From NCBI GenBank assembly GCA_035545535.1, contig DASZYF010000177.1, positions 1 through 13,617 of the forward strand: DNA of 13,617 nt, written 5' to 3'. Position numbers and translations under genes: made by a program. The first letter of the stretch is position 1. Each line of letters starts with the position of its first letter. Of the stretch, positions 1-6,400 are shown piece after piece. Below the pieces are notes generated by a model. The model made no database searches. It was given only the letters and a program-made list of their open reading frames with translations, and was not told where the DNA came from. The DNA is from DASZYF01 sp035545535. Lineage in GTDB: Bacteria; Actinomycetota; Actinomycetes; Mycobacteriales; CAJCIY01.

Positions 1-125
1 CGGCCCGGCGGGCCGAGCGCGCCGCCGCCGCCCGCGCGGCCGCGGCCCGGCACAGCTGGCCGGCGGCGGCCGAGCGCCTGTGGACCGTCATCCGTTCCGT
101 CGCCACGACTACGTCACAACGGTGA
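1..125 (+). CDS. 3' end of a probable glycosyltransferase (partial)
   Basis: In the frame of positions 3, 6, 9 and so on, an open reading frame enters from the left edge and ends at TGA 123-125. It gives about 40 residues, Ala/Arg-rich, closing with RHSWPAAAERLWTVIRSVA and a short polar tail. This pattern (helix, then a [HF]xW motif, then an amphipathic helix with a hydrophobic LW..VIRSV end) is the usual C-terminus of GT4-type glycosyltransferases. It resembles the EFTWAASAEAHLESYQRAL end of the next gene. The gene would end 44 nt before the next start. The alternative is chance coding potential in GC-rich sequence, because only 40 residues are visible. The family assignment is inference; that the frame is open to the edge is directly seen. 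Confidence 0.55.
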   Translation, partial: ARRAERAAAARAAAARHSWPAAAERLWTVIRSVATTTSQR

Positions 126-157
126 TGTTGCGCGCCGGTCCCGTCACGGGCGCGCAC

Positions 158-163
158 TAGCCT
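158..163 (+). promoter_or_regulatory. -10 hexamer (TAGCCT) of a probable leaderless promoter
   Basis: TAGCCT matches the actinobacterial -10 consensus TANNNT and lies exactly 6 nt before the GTG at 170, so transcription would begin at or next to the start codon. No Shine-Dalgarno sequence lies before this GTG. The TAG at 158-160 is also in frame with the gene, so translation cannot start upstream. No convincing -35 element is visible. Leaderless transcripts are common in actinobacteria; the assignment here is inferred from spacing. Confidence 0.5.
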
Positions 164-169
164 GCAAGC

Positions 170-1306
170 GTGGCCGACTCACCCCGCGTCCTCGTGGACG
201 CGACCGCGGTCCCGGCGGACCGGGGCGGGGTCGGCCGCTACGTGGATGGGCTCGTCGCCGCGCTCGCGAAGATGATGGATCCCGGCACGCTCTCGATCGC
301 CTGCCAGCGCTCCGACGCCGACCGGTACGCGAAGCTCGCGCCCGAGGCCCGCGTCGTCCCGGGCCCGGCCGCCATCGCCCACCGCCCGCCCCGTCTCGCG
401 TGGGAGCAGACCGGCCTGCCGCTCGTCGCCGGCCAGGTGAACGCGCAGCTCCTGCACTCGCCGCACTACACGATGCCGCTGCGCGCCGGCGTGCCCGTCG
501 TCGTCACCGTGCACGACGCCACGTTCTTCACCGAGCCCGAGCTGCACACGCCGATGAAGGGCACGTTCTTCCGCTCGGCCACGCGCATCTCGCTGACCCG
601 CGCGTCGCGCATCGTCGTGCCGAGCAAGGCGACCCGGGACGAGCTCGTGCGGGTGCTCGACGCCGACCCCACCCGCCTCGACGTCGCCTACCACGGCGTC
701 GACAGCGCCACCTTCCACGTGCCGAGCGACGCCGAGCGGGCCCGGGTGCACGCGCGCCTCGGCGTCACCGGCGACTACGTCGCGTTCCTCGGCACGCTCG
801 AGCCGCGCAAGAACGTGCCGGCCCTCGTGCGCGGCTGGGTCGATGCCGTGAAGGACCGCACGGACCCGCCCGCGCTCGTGCTCGCCGGGGGCAGCGGCTG
901 GGACGACGAGGTGGATGCCGCCGTCGCCGCAGTGCCCGACCACCTGCGCGTGGTGCGCCCCGGCTACCTGCACATCGGTGATCTCGCCGGCTTCCTCGGC
1001 GGGGCGATCGTGGTCGCCTACCCGAGCCACGGCGAGGGCTTCGGCCTGCCCGTGCTCGAGGCGATGGCGTGCGGCGCGCCGGTGCTCACCACCTCGCGGC
1101 TGTCGCTGCCCGAGGTCGGGGGCGACACCGTCACCTACACCGAGCCCGACTCGGTCGCCATCGGCGCCGCGCTGTCCGCGCTGCTCGACGACCCGGCCCG
1201 GCGCGCCCGGCTCGCCGAGGCCGGCCAGGCCCGCGCGCACGAGTTCACGTGGGCGGCCAGCGCCGAGGCGCACCTCGAGAGCTACCAGCGAGCGCTCGCG
1301 GGATGA
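170..1306 (+). CDS. GT4-family (GT-B fold) glycosyltransferase
   Basis: A 378-residue protein of normal length for GT4 retaining glycosyltransferases, which move a sugar from a nucleotide donor (often GDP-mannose or UDP-sugar) to a lipid- or glycan-linked acceptor at the inner face of the membrane. The N-terminal Rossmann domain has the glycine-rich acceptor loop RGGVGRY (residues 18-24) and VVVTVHDATFF (110-120). The C-terminal donor domain has GTLEPRKN (208-215) and the donor-binding region SHGEGFGLPVLEAMACG (286-302), with the EX7E pair E289/E297. The GTG start at 170 is forced by an in-frame TAG at 158-160 and follows a -10-like hexamer by 6 nt. The stop overlaps the next start (ATGA). 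With wbbL and manB downstream, a cell-wall or surface polysaccharide role is likely. The exact sugar and linkage cannot be read from sequence; mannosyl transfer is a guess from the neighbouring manB. Confidence 0.9.
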   Translation: MADSPRVLVDATAVPADRGGVGRYVDGLVAALAKMMDPGTLSIACQRSDADRYAKLAPEARVVPGPAAIAHRPPRLAWEQTGLPLVAGQVNAQLLHSPHYTMPLRAGVPVVVTVHDATFFTEPELHTPMKGTFFRSATRISLTRASRIVVPSKATRDELVRVLDADPTRLDVAYHGVDSATFHVPSDAERARVHARLGVTGDYVAFLGTLEPRKNVPALVRGWVDAVKDRTDPPALVLAGGSGWDDEVDAAVAAVPDHLRVVRPGYLHIGDLAGFLGGAIVVAYPSHGEGFGLPVLEAMACGAPVLTTSRLSLPEVGGDTVTYTEPDSVAIGAALSALLDDPARRARLAEAGQARAHEFTWAASAEAHLESYQRALAG

Positions 1307-2268
1307 CCGGGCCGCCCGCCGAGCCGCGGGTCCGGGTCGTCGTCGTCACGTTCTCGCCGGGCGCCGCGCTGACCGCGTTCCTCGACTCGCTCGCGCACGC
1401 GACCACCGCGCCCTACGACGTGGTGCTGTCGGACAACGGCTCCGCCGACGGGAGCCTCGAGGTCGCCGAGCAGCGGCCCGAGGTGCGGGTCCTGCGCAAC
1501 GGCAGCAACCTCGGCTACGGCAAGGCGGCCAACCTGGGCGTCGACGCCACTCCGCCAGCGGCACAGGAGGAGTGGATCCTCGTCGCCAACCCGGACGTCG
1601 TGTTCGAGCCCGGTTCGCTCGACGAGCTGCTGGCCGCCACCGCGCGCTGGCCGCAGGCGGGTGCGGTGGGTCCGGCGATCCGCACCCCGAGCGGCGAGCT
1701 GTACCCGAGCGCCCGCGCGTTCCCCAGCGTCGGCCGCGGCATCGGGCACGCGTTGTTCGGCTGGTGGTGGCCGGCGAACCCGTGGACCCGCGCCTACCGC
1801 AACGAGCGGGGCACGCCGGTGGAGGGACCGGTGGGGTGGCTCTCGGGCTCCTGCCTTCTGGTGCGCCGCACGGCCTACGCGGAGGTGCGCGGCTTCGACC
1901 CGAGCTTCTTCATGTACTTCGAGGACCTCGACCTCGCCCGCCGCCTGGCGGATGCGGGCTGGTCGTCGGTGCACGTCCCGGCGGCGCTCGTCACCCACAC
2001 CGGGGGCCACGCGACCCAGCGCGACCCGGTCGTCGCCCGGGAGATGCTCGCCGCCCACCACCGCAGCGCGTGGCAGTACCTGTCCCGGCAGTACGCCGGT
2101 GCCCGGTACGTCCCGCTCCGGGCGGTCCTGTGGGTCGGGCTCAAGGCCCGGTACGCGCTGGGCCTGCTGCTGCCCCGGCTCGGTGCGGGCGCGCAGCCCA
2201 CCCGTGATCTGAGCGTGCTCGACCGGACGCCGGCCGGGGATGCAGGAACCCCCACGTCCGGCCGATAG
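1303..2268 (+). CDS. wbbL: WbbL-like GT2 rhamnosyltransferase
   Basis: A 321-residue GT-A fold, family 2 glycosyltransferase. Visible motifs are the nucleotide-binding start VVVVTFS (12-18), SDNGSADGS (43-51), the metal-binding ANPDV (95-99), the acceptor-side GWLSGSCLLVRR (178-189) and the catalytic-base region YFEDLDLARR (205-214). The order and wording of these motifs are very close to mycobacterial WbbL as I recall it, which transfers L-rhamnose from dTDP-rhamnose to GlcNAc-diphosphoryl-decaprenol to make the linkage unit of arabinogalactan. Here the acceptor may be a comparable polyprenyl-diphosphate sugar. The ATG at 1303 overlaps the previous stop as ATGA, which indicates translational coupling. 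The 3' end overlaps the following PAP2 gene by 29 nt if that gene starts at 2240. The dTDP-rhamnose synthesis genes (rml) are not in this window. The family is certain; the rhamnosyl specificity is strongly suggested but not proven. Confidence 0.87.
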   Translation: MTGPPAEPRVRVVVVTFSPGAALTAFLDSLAHATTAPYDVVLSDNGSADGSLEVAEQRPEVRVLRNGSNLGYGKAANLGVDATPPAAQEEWILVANPDVVFEPGSLDELLAATARWPQAGAVGPAIRTPSGELYPSARAFPSVGRGIGHALFGWWWPANPWTRAYRNERGTPVEGPVGWLSGSCLLVRRTAYAEVRGFDPSFFMYFEDLDLARRLADAGWSSVHVPAALVTHTGGHATQRDPVVAREMLAAHHRSAWQYLSRQYAGARYVPLRAVLWVGLKARYALGLLLPRLGAGAQPTRDLSVLDRTPAGDAGTPTSGR

Positions 2269-3073
2269 CCAGAGCGTGAGCGTCGACGTCCCCGCGCGCC
2301 CCGTCGGCGCGGCCGCGGACGCCGAGGGCCCCACCGCGACCCAGCTCGCCCGCGCCACCGCGCTGGTCGAGATCGGCGTGGTCGTCGGGCTCTTCCTGCT
2401 CTGGCGGACGCTCGGGACGATCGCCGGGCACCACACCACCGGCGCCGTCGCGCACGGCCGCTCGGTGTGGGACGTCGAGCAGGACCTGCACCTGCCCAGC
2501 GAGGTCGCGCTGCAGCGCCGGGTCCTGCCGCACACCGGCCTGGTCCGCGCGCTCGACATCTACTACGTGGCGGCGCACGTCGGCGGCATGGCCGTCTTCG
2601 CGATCTGGATGTGGGTGCGCCACCGCGCGAGCTACCGGCGGTGGCGGCGCGCGATCGTGCTGTTCACCGGCGTCGCGTTCCTCGTGCAGCTGTGGCCGGT
2701 CGCCCCGCCGCGGCTGGTGCCGGGGCTCGGGTTCGTCGACACCGCGCGGCTGTACCACCAGTCGGTCTACCCGGCGCAGACCGATCACGGGCTCGCCGAC
2801 CAGGTCTCGTCGATGCCGTCGGTGCACGTCGGCTGGGCGATCCTCGTGGCGGTCGCCGTCATCGCGGTGAGCCGTGGTCCGTGGCGCTGGCTCGCGGTGC
2901 TGCACCCGCTGCTGACCATGACCGCGGTCGTCGTCACCGCGAACCACTTCTGGCTCGACGGCATCGTCGCCGGCGCGCTCGTCGCCGTGGCGGTCGTCAC
3001 GACCGGGCGGCACCGGGAGCGGGCGAGCGGGCCGTTCCGGCACGGCAAGGAGCGGGCCCGGCTGCGAGGATGA
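2240..3073 (+). CDS. PAP2 superfamily integral membrane phosphatase/transferase
   Basis: A 277-residue polytopic membrane protein of the PAP2 (type 2 phosphatidic acid phosphatase) superfamily, closest in style to the inositol-phosphorylceramide-synthase-like branch (PAP2_3). Hydrophobic segments lie near residues 40-57, 108-125, 137-152, 197-210, 216-235 and 238-254. The active-site motifs are SMPSVHVGWA (191-200, H196) and NHFWLDGIVAG (235-245, H236 and D240), giving the His-His-Asp set. YYVAAH (108-113) and APPRLVPGLGF (155-165) are further family hallmarks. It probably dephosphorylates a lipid phosphate or moves a phospho-head-group at the outer membrane face. The ATG at 2240 overlaps wbbL by 29 nt; GTG 2276, 8 nt after the wbbL stop, is an alternative that removes 12 disordered residues. 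It lies between wbbL and manB, hinting at polyprenyl-phosphate recycling or mannolipid synthesis. The substrate is unknown. Confidence 0.85.
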   Translation: MQEPPRPADSQSVSVDVPARPVGAAADAEGPTATQLARATALVEIGVVVGLFLLWRTLGTIAGHHTTGAVAHGRSVWDVEQDLHLPSEVALQRRVLPHTGLVRALDIYYVAAHVGGMAVFAIWMWVRHRASYRRWRRAIVLFTGVAFLVQLWPVAPPRLVPGLGFVDTARLYHQSVYPAQTDHGLADQVSSMPSVHVGWAILVAVAVIAVSRGPWRWLAVLHPLLTMTAVVVTANHFWLDGIVAGALVAVAVVTTGRHRERASGPFRHGKERARLRG

Positions 3074-3077
3074 AGGC

Positions 3078-4142
3078 GTGGAAGCGATCTTGCTCGTGGG
3101 GGGGCAAGGCACCCGGCTCCGGCCGCTGACCGTCAACACGCCGAAGCCGATGCTGCCGACCGCGGGGGTGCCGTTCATCACGCACCAGCTCGCGCGTCTG
3201 CGCGAAGCCGCCGTCGATCACGTCGTGCTCGCCACCTCGTACAAGGCCGAGGTCTTCGAGGCGCACTTCGGTGACGGCGCGTCCATGGGCCTCGCCATCG
3301 ACTACCTCACCGAGCACGAGCCGCTCGGCACCGGCGGTGGCATCCGCAACGCGGCCACCGCGCTGCGCGGCGAGGGTCCCGTGCTCATCCTCAACGGCGA
3401 CTGCCTGTCGGGGGTCGACCTGCGCGCCCTCGTCGAGCGGCACACGTCCACGGACGCGGTCGTCACGCTGCACCTCACCGAGGTCGCGGACCCGTCGGCG
3501 TTCGGTGTCGTGCCGACCGATGCGGACGGCCGCGTCACCGCGTTCCTCGAGAAGACGCCGGAGCCGCCGACGAACCGCATCAACGCGGGCTGCTACGTGT
3601 TCGGCCCCGAGGCGTTCGCGGCGATCCCGCCGGGCAAGGTCGTGAGTCTCGAACGCGAGACGTTCCCGATGCTGCTCGCCGATGGCGCGCGTGTGTCGTC
3701 GTTCGTCGACACGACCTACTGGCTCGACCTCGGCCGTCCGGCCGACTTCGTCAAGGGCAGCTGCGACCTCGTGCTCGGCATCGCACCGTCACCGGCCGTG
3801 CCCGGTGCCCGCGGCGAGTCGCTCGTGCTGCCCGGAGCGGACGTGTCCGCCGACGCGAAGCTGTCGGGCGGCACCACCATCGGCGCCGGCGCGCGCGTCG
3901 GGGCCGCGGAGGTCGCCGGCAGCGTGGTGTTCGACGGCGCGCAGATCGCCGACGGTGCGGTGGTGCGCGCGAGCATCGTCGGCACGGGAGCGGTCATCGG
4001 CACGGGCGTCGTGCTCGACGACGTCGTCATCGGCGACGGCGCGCAGGTCGGAGCCGGGTGCGAGCTGCGCAGCGGCGCCCGCGTGTTCCCCGACGCGATC
4101 ATCCCCGCCGGGGGCGTCCGCTTCTCCAGCGACCGCTCGTAG
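3078..4142 (+). CDS. manB: Mannose-1-phosphate guanylyltransferase (ManB/ManC type)
   Basis: A 354-residue sugar-phosphate nucleotidyltransferase. The N-terminal pyrophosphorylase domain has the signature GGQGTRLRPLT (8-18), PKPMLP (22-27), LGTGGGI (83-89), the metal-binding NGD (106-108), VTAFLEKT (153-160) and NAGCYVF (169-175). Residues about 252-340 form a left-handed beta-helix of hexapeptide repeats with many (I/V)GxGAxV steps. The protein closes with GGVRFSSD, an ending I recall from mycobacterial Rv3264c (ManB), which makes GDP-mannose from mannose-1-phosphate and GTP. GDP-mannose would feed mannosyltransferases such as the GT4 gene upstream. The GTG start at 3078 places the signature at the usual position and has GAGG at 3066-3069 as a ribosome-binding site. 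It starts 4 nt after the PAP2 stop, so it belongs to the same operon. Glucose-1-phosphate specificity cannot be fully excluded from motifs alone, but the overall match favours mannose. Confidence 0.88.
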   Translation: MEAILLVGGQGTRLRPLTVNTPKPMLPTAGVPFITHQLARLREAAVDHVVLATSYKAEVFEAHFGDGASMGLAIDYLTEHEPLGTGGGIRNAATALRGEGPVLILNGDCLSGVDLRALVERHTSTDAVVTLHLTEVADPSAFGVVPTDADGRVTAFLEKTPEPPTNRINAGCYVFGPEAFAAIPPGKVVSLERETFPMLLADGARVSSFVDTTYWLDLGRPADFVKGSCDLVLGIAPSPAVPGARGESLVLPGADVSADAKLSGGTTIGAGARVGAAEVAGSVVFDGAQIADGAVVRASIVGTGAVIGTGVVLDDVVIGDGAQVGAGCELRSGARVFPDAIIPAGGVRFSSDRS

Positions 4143-4145
4143 GGC

Positions 4146-5000
4146 TCACGCGCCTTCGAACGGCTTGCCACCGATGCTCGGATCGGTCTCGTTGCACGGT
4201 GAGGTGGGTTCGGGGGCGTAGGTCGGGCTGCCGCGGAACTTGTCGACGAACTGCTGCATGCGCGGGTCCGTCGCCGAGTCGAGCTTCAGCTGGAAGCCCC
4301 ACGAGCTCATGACGATGTTCGCCGGCAGGCTGTCGTCCTTCCACGGGCTGAGATCCATGTAGCGCTCGCCCGTGTCGGTGCCCTCGATCTTCACCGACGT
4401 CTGCTTCATCACGAACGCGCGCAGCGCGTCGACGTCGGCCTGCGGCAGGCTCGGCTTGTAGGTGATCCAGACCGCCCCGTGCTCGAGGTTGTGCACCGCG
4501 CGCTCGCTCGGGACCGGCGCGGCGTAGATGCCGCAGTTCATCCACTGCGCGTTGTGGTCGCCGCCCACGGGGGGCGTCACCGAGTAGTCGATCGGGCCGT
4601 CGACGTGGTTGTGGCCCAGCGCGTCGGCCTTCGCCCCGTTGTTGCTGGATGTGGGCCAGCCGGTCGTCACGTACTCGGTCACGCCGGTGATCCCGATGCT
4701 CGGATCGGTCGGCGTGACGACCTTGGCCGGGGGCTCCGTGGTGGTGCTGCCCGTGGTGATCGCCGCGGGCAGCTTCTCGTCGGACGGCTTGCCGAGCCTC
4801 TGCGCGGCCGGGGTCGACTTGTGGGTGGCGACCAGGATCAGCACGACGACGAGCGCCGCGGCGATCACCCCACCGCCACCGCCGTAGAACACCTTGCGCC
4901 GCCGGTCGCGGGCCTTCTCCTGAGCCCGCATCTCGGCGACGCGCTGCCGCCGGTCGGCGACCTGCTGGGCCGCGGAGGGTCGCTTCGACTTGTTCGCCAC
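4146..5000 (-). CDS. Membrane-anchored DUF3105 protein
   Basis: A 284-residue protein of unknown function. It begins with a basic, Lys/Arg/Gln-rich cytoplasmic segment (1-36), then a single transmembrane helix after a glycine run (about 43-59), then a Thr/Pro-rich linker (61-110). The DUF3105 domain (about 130-265) has the markers HVDGPIDYSVTPPVGGDHN (132-150), MNCGIY (154-159), HNLEHGAVWITY (170-181) and SSWGFQLKLDS (232-242). The type II anchor puts this domain outside the cell. The conserved His and Cys residues could bind a metal or form a thiol site, but no activity is established to my knowledge. GTG 5000 is preferred because a TAGCAT -10 hexamer stands 7 nt before it; ATG 5009 (3 residues longer) is the alternative but would overlap that hexamer. 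The hexapeptide TDPSIG occurs twice, flanking the domain. It is convergent with manB (3-nt gap) and divergent from the glycosylase gene. Confidence 0.82.
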   Translation of the reverse strand: MANKSKRPSAAQQVADRRQRVAEMRAQEKARDRRRKVFYGGGGGVIAAALVVVLILVATHKSTPAAQRLGKPSDEKLPAAITTGSTTTEPPAKVVTPTDPSIGITGVTEYVTTGWPTSSNNGAKADALGHNHVDGPIDYSVTPPVGGDHNAQWMNCGIYAAPVPSERAVHNLEHGAVWITYKPSLPQADVDALRAFVMKQTSVKIEGTDTGERYMDLSPWKDDSLPANIVMSSWGFQLKLDSATDPRMQQFVDKFRGSPTYAPEPTSPCNETDPSIGGKPFEGA

Positions 5001-5006
5001 GGCCTG

Positions 5007-5012
5007 CATGCT
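5007..5012 (+). promoter_or_regulatory. Weak -10-like hexamer (CATGCT) for the glycosylase gene
   Basis: CATGCT keeps the A at position 2 and T at position 6 of TANNNT and lies 7 nt before GTG 5020. It overlaps the opposite-strand TAGCAT almost completely because the core GCATGC (5006-5011) is palindromic. The evidence is spacing and symmetry only, so this is tentative. Confidence 0.3.
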
Positions 5013-5013
5013 A
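5008..5013 (-). promoter_or_regulatory. -10 hexamer (TAGCAT) of a leaderless promoter for the DUF3105 gene
   Basis: Read on the minus strand, TAGCAT fits TANNNT and lies 7 nt before the GTG start at 5000. The context resembles that at 158-172 on the plus strand (TAGC-TGCA-GC before GTGGC), which suggests the same promoter type. No -35 is evident and no Shine-Dalgarno is present. Confidence 0.5.
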
Positions 5014-5019
5014 GGTGGC

Positions 5020-5970
5020 GTGCCCGGGTCCATCGCGTCGACGCCGGCCGCGCGGGATGCGGCGCGGGTGCGTGAGGTGCGGCCGGAGCGGCCCGTCGAC
5101 CTGCGGTTGACCCTCGGCCCGCTGCGTCGGGGGCGGGGCGATCCGACCATGCGCGTCGAGGCCGGCGCGATCTGGCGCACGGCCGGCACCCCCGAGGGTC
5201 CGGCCACCGTCCACCTCGCCGGGACCGCTTCCGGGACCGTCATCGGCCGCGCGTGGGGACCCGGTGCCGAGTGGGTGCTGGCCGGCCTGCCCGAGCTCCT
5301 GGGGGACGGCGACGACATCGACGCCTTCGCTCCCCGGCACCCGTTGATCGCCGAGGTCGCCCGCCGCACGACCGGGCTGCGCGTCACCCGCACGCGGCTG
5401 GTGTTCGAGATGCTCGTGCCCGCCGTGCTCGAGCAGAAGGTCACCGGCGTCGAGGCCCGGCGCGCCTGGCGCTCCCTGGTGCACCGGTTCGGCACGCCCG
5501 CTCCCGGCCCCGCCCCGGCGGGCATGAAGGTCGCGCCGCCGGCGCCGGTGTGGAAGCGGGTGCCGAGCTGGGACTGGCACCGTGCGGGCGTCGACCCGAA
5601 GCGCTCGCGCACGATCGTGCTGGCCGCCGACAGCGCCGCGCACCTGGAGCGGTCGTTGGACCTCGGCCGCGGGGGGCCGGACGTCGCCGCGGTGCTGACG
5701 TCGCTGCCGGGCATCGGCCCCTGGACGGCCGCCGAGGTGGCGCAGCGCGCCCACGGTGACGTCGACGCCGTGAGCGTCGGCGACTACCACCTGCCCGGCT
5801 TCGTCGGCTGGGCGCTGGCCGGGCGGCCGTTCGACGACGACGCGATGCTCGCCGAGCTCGCCTGCTACGCCGGGCAGCGCTACCGCGCCATCCGGCACAT
5901 CGAGATCAGCGGTGCCAAGAAGCCCCGGTTCGGCCCGCGCATGACCATCGCCGACCACCGCTCGCACTGA
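5020..5970 (+). CDS. AlkA-type DNA-3-methyladenine glycosylase (HhH-GPD family)
   Basis: A 316-residue predicted base-excision repair enzyme that would remove alkylated bases from DNA in the cytoplasm. A non-catalytic N-terminal beta domain (about 24-100, starting RPERPVDLRLTLGPL) precedes the all-helical HhH-GPD domain. VLEQKVTGVEA (136-146) matches the conserved helix of this family. The helix-hairpin-helix is LPGIGPWTA (229-237), and the following SVGDYHLP (252-259) carries the expected catalytic aspartate D255. WDWHRAGVDPKRS (184-196) and the C-terminal PRFGPR (302-307) are typical of actinobacterial homologues. The start is uncertain: GTG 5020 follows a -10-like hexamer by 7 nt. ATG 5008 and ATG 4990 are in-frame alternatives, but 4990 would run through the opposite gene's start. 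The conserved domain begins near residue 22 in any case. It is divergent from the DUF3105 gene. Confidence 0.87.
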   Translation: MPGSIASTPAARDAARVREVRPERPVDLRLTLGPLRRGRGDPTMRVEAGAIWRTAGTPEGPATVHLAGTASGTVIGRAWGPGAEWVLAGLPELLGDGDDIDAFAPRHPLIAEVARRTTGLRVTRTRLVFEMLVPAVLEQKVTGVEARRAWRSLVHRFGTPAPGPAPAGMKVAPPAPVWKRVPSWDWHRAGVDPKRSRTIVLAADSAAHLERSLDLGRGGPDVAAVLTSLPGIGPWTAAEVAQRAHGDVDAVSVGDYHLPGFVGWALAGRPFDDDAMLAELACYAGQRYRAIRHIEISGAKKPRFGPRMTIADHRSH

Positions 5971-5971
5971 C

Positions 5972-5987
5972 GCCGTCGCCCGACGGC
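5972..5987. terminator. Perfect hairpin between convergent genes; possible bidirectional terminator
   Basis: GCCGTC at 5972-5977 and GACGGC at 5982-5987 pair perfectly around a 4-nt loop. The hairpin lies in the 25-nt gap between the stop of the glycosylase gene (5970) and the stop of the small membrane protein gene read from the other strand (5996). There is no T-tract on either side, so it is not a classical intrinsic terminator, but GC-rich actinobacteria often have tract-less hairpins at gene ends. Symmetry allows it to act on both strands. Confidence 0.45.
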
Positions 5988-5995
5988 AACGAGCA

Positions 5996-6388
5996 TCAGG
6001 CCGCGGCTTCTCCGGCCAACGCCGAGGCGCCGAGCGCCGCGGCGGCCGCCGCGGTGAGGGTGGCGAGCAGAGCGGCCCGGGCCGGGACCTTGCGCGTCAC
6101 CAGCGCGATGGCGCCGGCGACGGTGTCGATCGAGTCGACGGCGATGCCGACCTTGATGTGCAGGGCGCGCTGCTCCGAGGACGAGGTGGCGAGCAGCGCC
6201 GCGAGGGCGGTGTCGCGCACCGCGAACAGGCGCAGCAGGTACTCCGACGTGCCGTCGATCTCGTCGAGGCCGAAGACCTTGGCCATCTTCTGCGGCGCGA
6301 ACCACCCGGCGCCGAGCGATCCGCGCAAGCCGATCAGCGCGGTGCGGGCGAGCGACGGGGGAACGGGCAGTGCGGGGATCCCGGCCAT
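5996..6388 (-). CDS. Small hydrophobic membrane protein downstream of fbiAB (DUF4267-like)
   Basis: A 130-residue protein with an Ala-rich, hydrophobic composition. Likely membrane segments lie near residues 13-28, 57-68, 77-97 and 101-125. The layout 'ARTALIGLRGSLGAGWFAPQ ... RLFAVRDTALA ... VDSIDTVAGAIAL' (residues 14-33, 53-63, 85-96) resembles a family of small actinobacterial membrane proteins of unknown function with an (A/V)RD motif in one helix and a buried D..D in another. I link it to DUF4267-like proteins only loosely. ATG 6388 is 9 nt after the fbiB stop, so it can be read as the third gene of fbiA-fbiB, but a TAGGTT hexamer 6 nt before the ATG suggests its own leaderless transcript as well. 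It ends opposite the glycosylase gene across a hairpin. No function is assigned; a link to F420 rests only on position. Confidence 0.7.
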   Translation of the reverse strand: MAGIPALPVPPSLARTALIGLRGSLGAGWFAPQKMAKVFGLDEIDGTSEYLLRLFAVRDTALAALLATSSSEQRALHIKVGIAVDSIDTVAGAIALVTRKVPARAALLATLTAAAAAALGASALAGEAAA

Positions 6389-6394
6389 GCGGTG

Positions 6395-6400
6395 AACCTA
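6395..6400 (-). promoter_or_regulatory. -10 hexamer (TAGGTT) overlapping the fbiB stop codon
   Basis: On the minus strand TAGGTT matches TANNNT and stands exactly 6 nt before the ATG at 6388. Its first three bases are the TAG stop codon of fbiB (6398-6400). The spacing is what a leaderless start requires. The AGG in the hexamer could instead serve as a weak ribosome-binding site 9 nt from the ATG. Confidence 0.42.

Noticed and set aside
179..1273. Long open frame on the minus strand opposite the GT4 gene
   Set aside because: It is low-complexity Arg/Gly/Ala/His-rich sequence without domains, the mirror of a GC-rich coding gene whose plus-strand product has clear GT4 motifs.
3078..4142. CofC/FbiD guanylyltransferase, the missing F420 gene
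   Set aside because: The protein has the GGxGTRLRPLT signature, a long pyrophosphorylase domain and a hexapeptide beta-helix, which CofC lacks; it fits mannose-1-phosphate guanylyltransferase.
4146..5714. Longer minus-strand frame extending the DUF3105 gene to 522 codons
   Set aside because: The extra N-terminal part is antisense to the AlkA-type glycosylase and reads as low-complexity Ser/Arg/Pro. The true start is at or just upstream of 5000.
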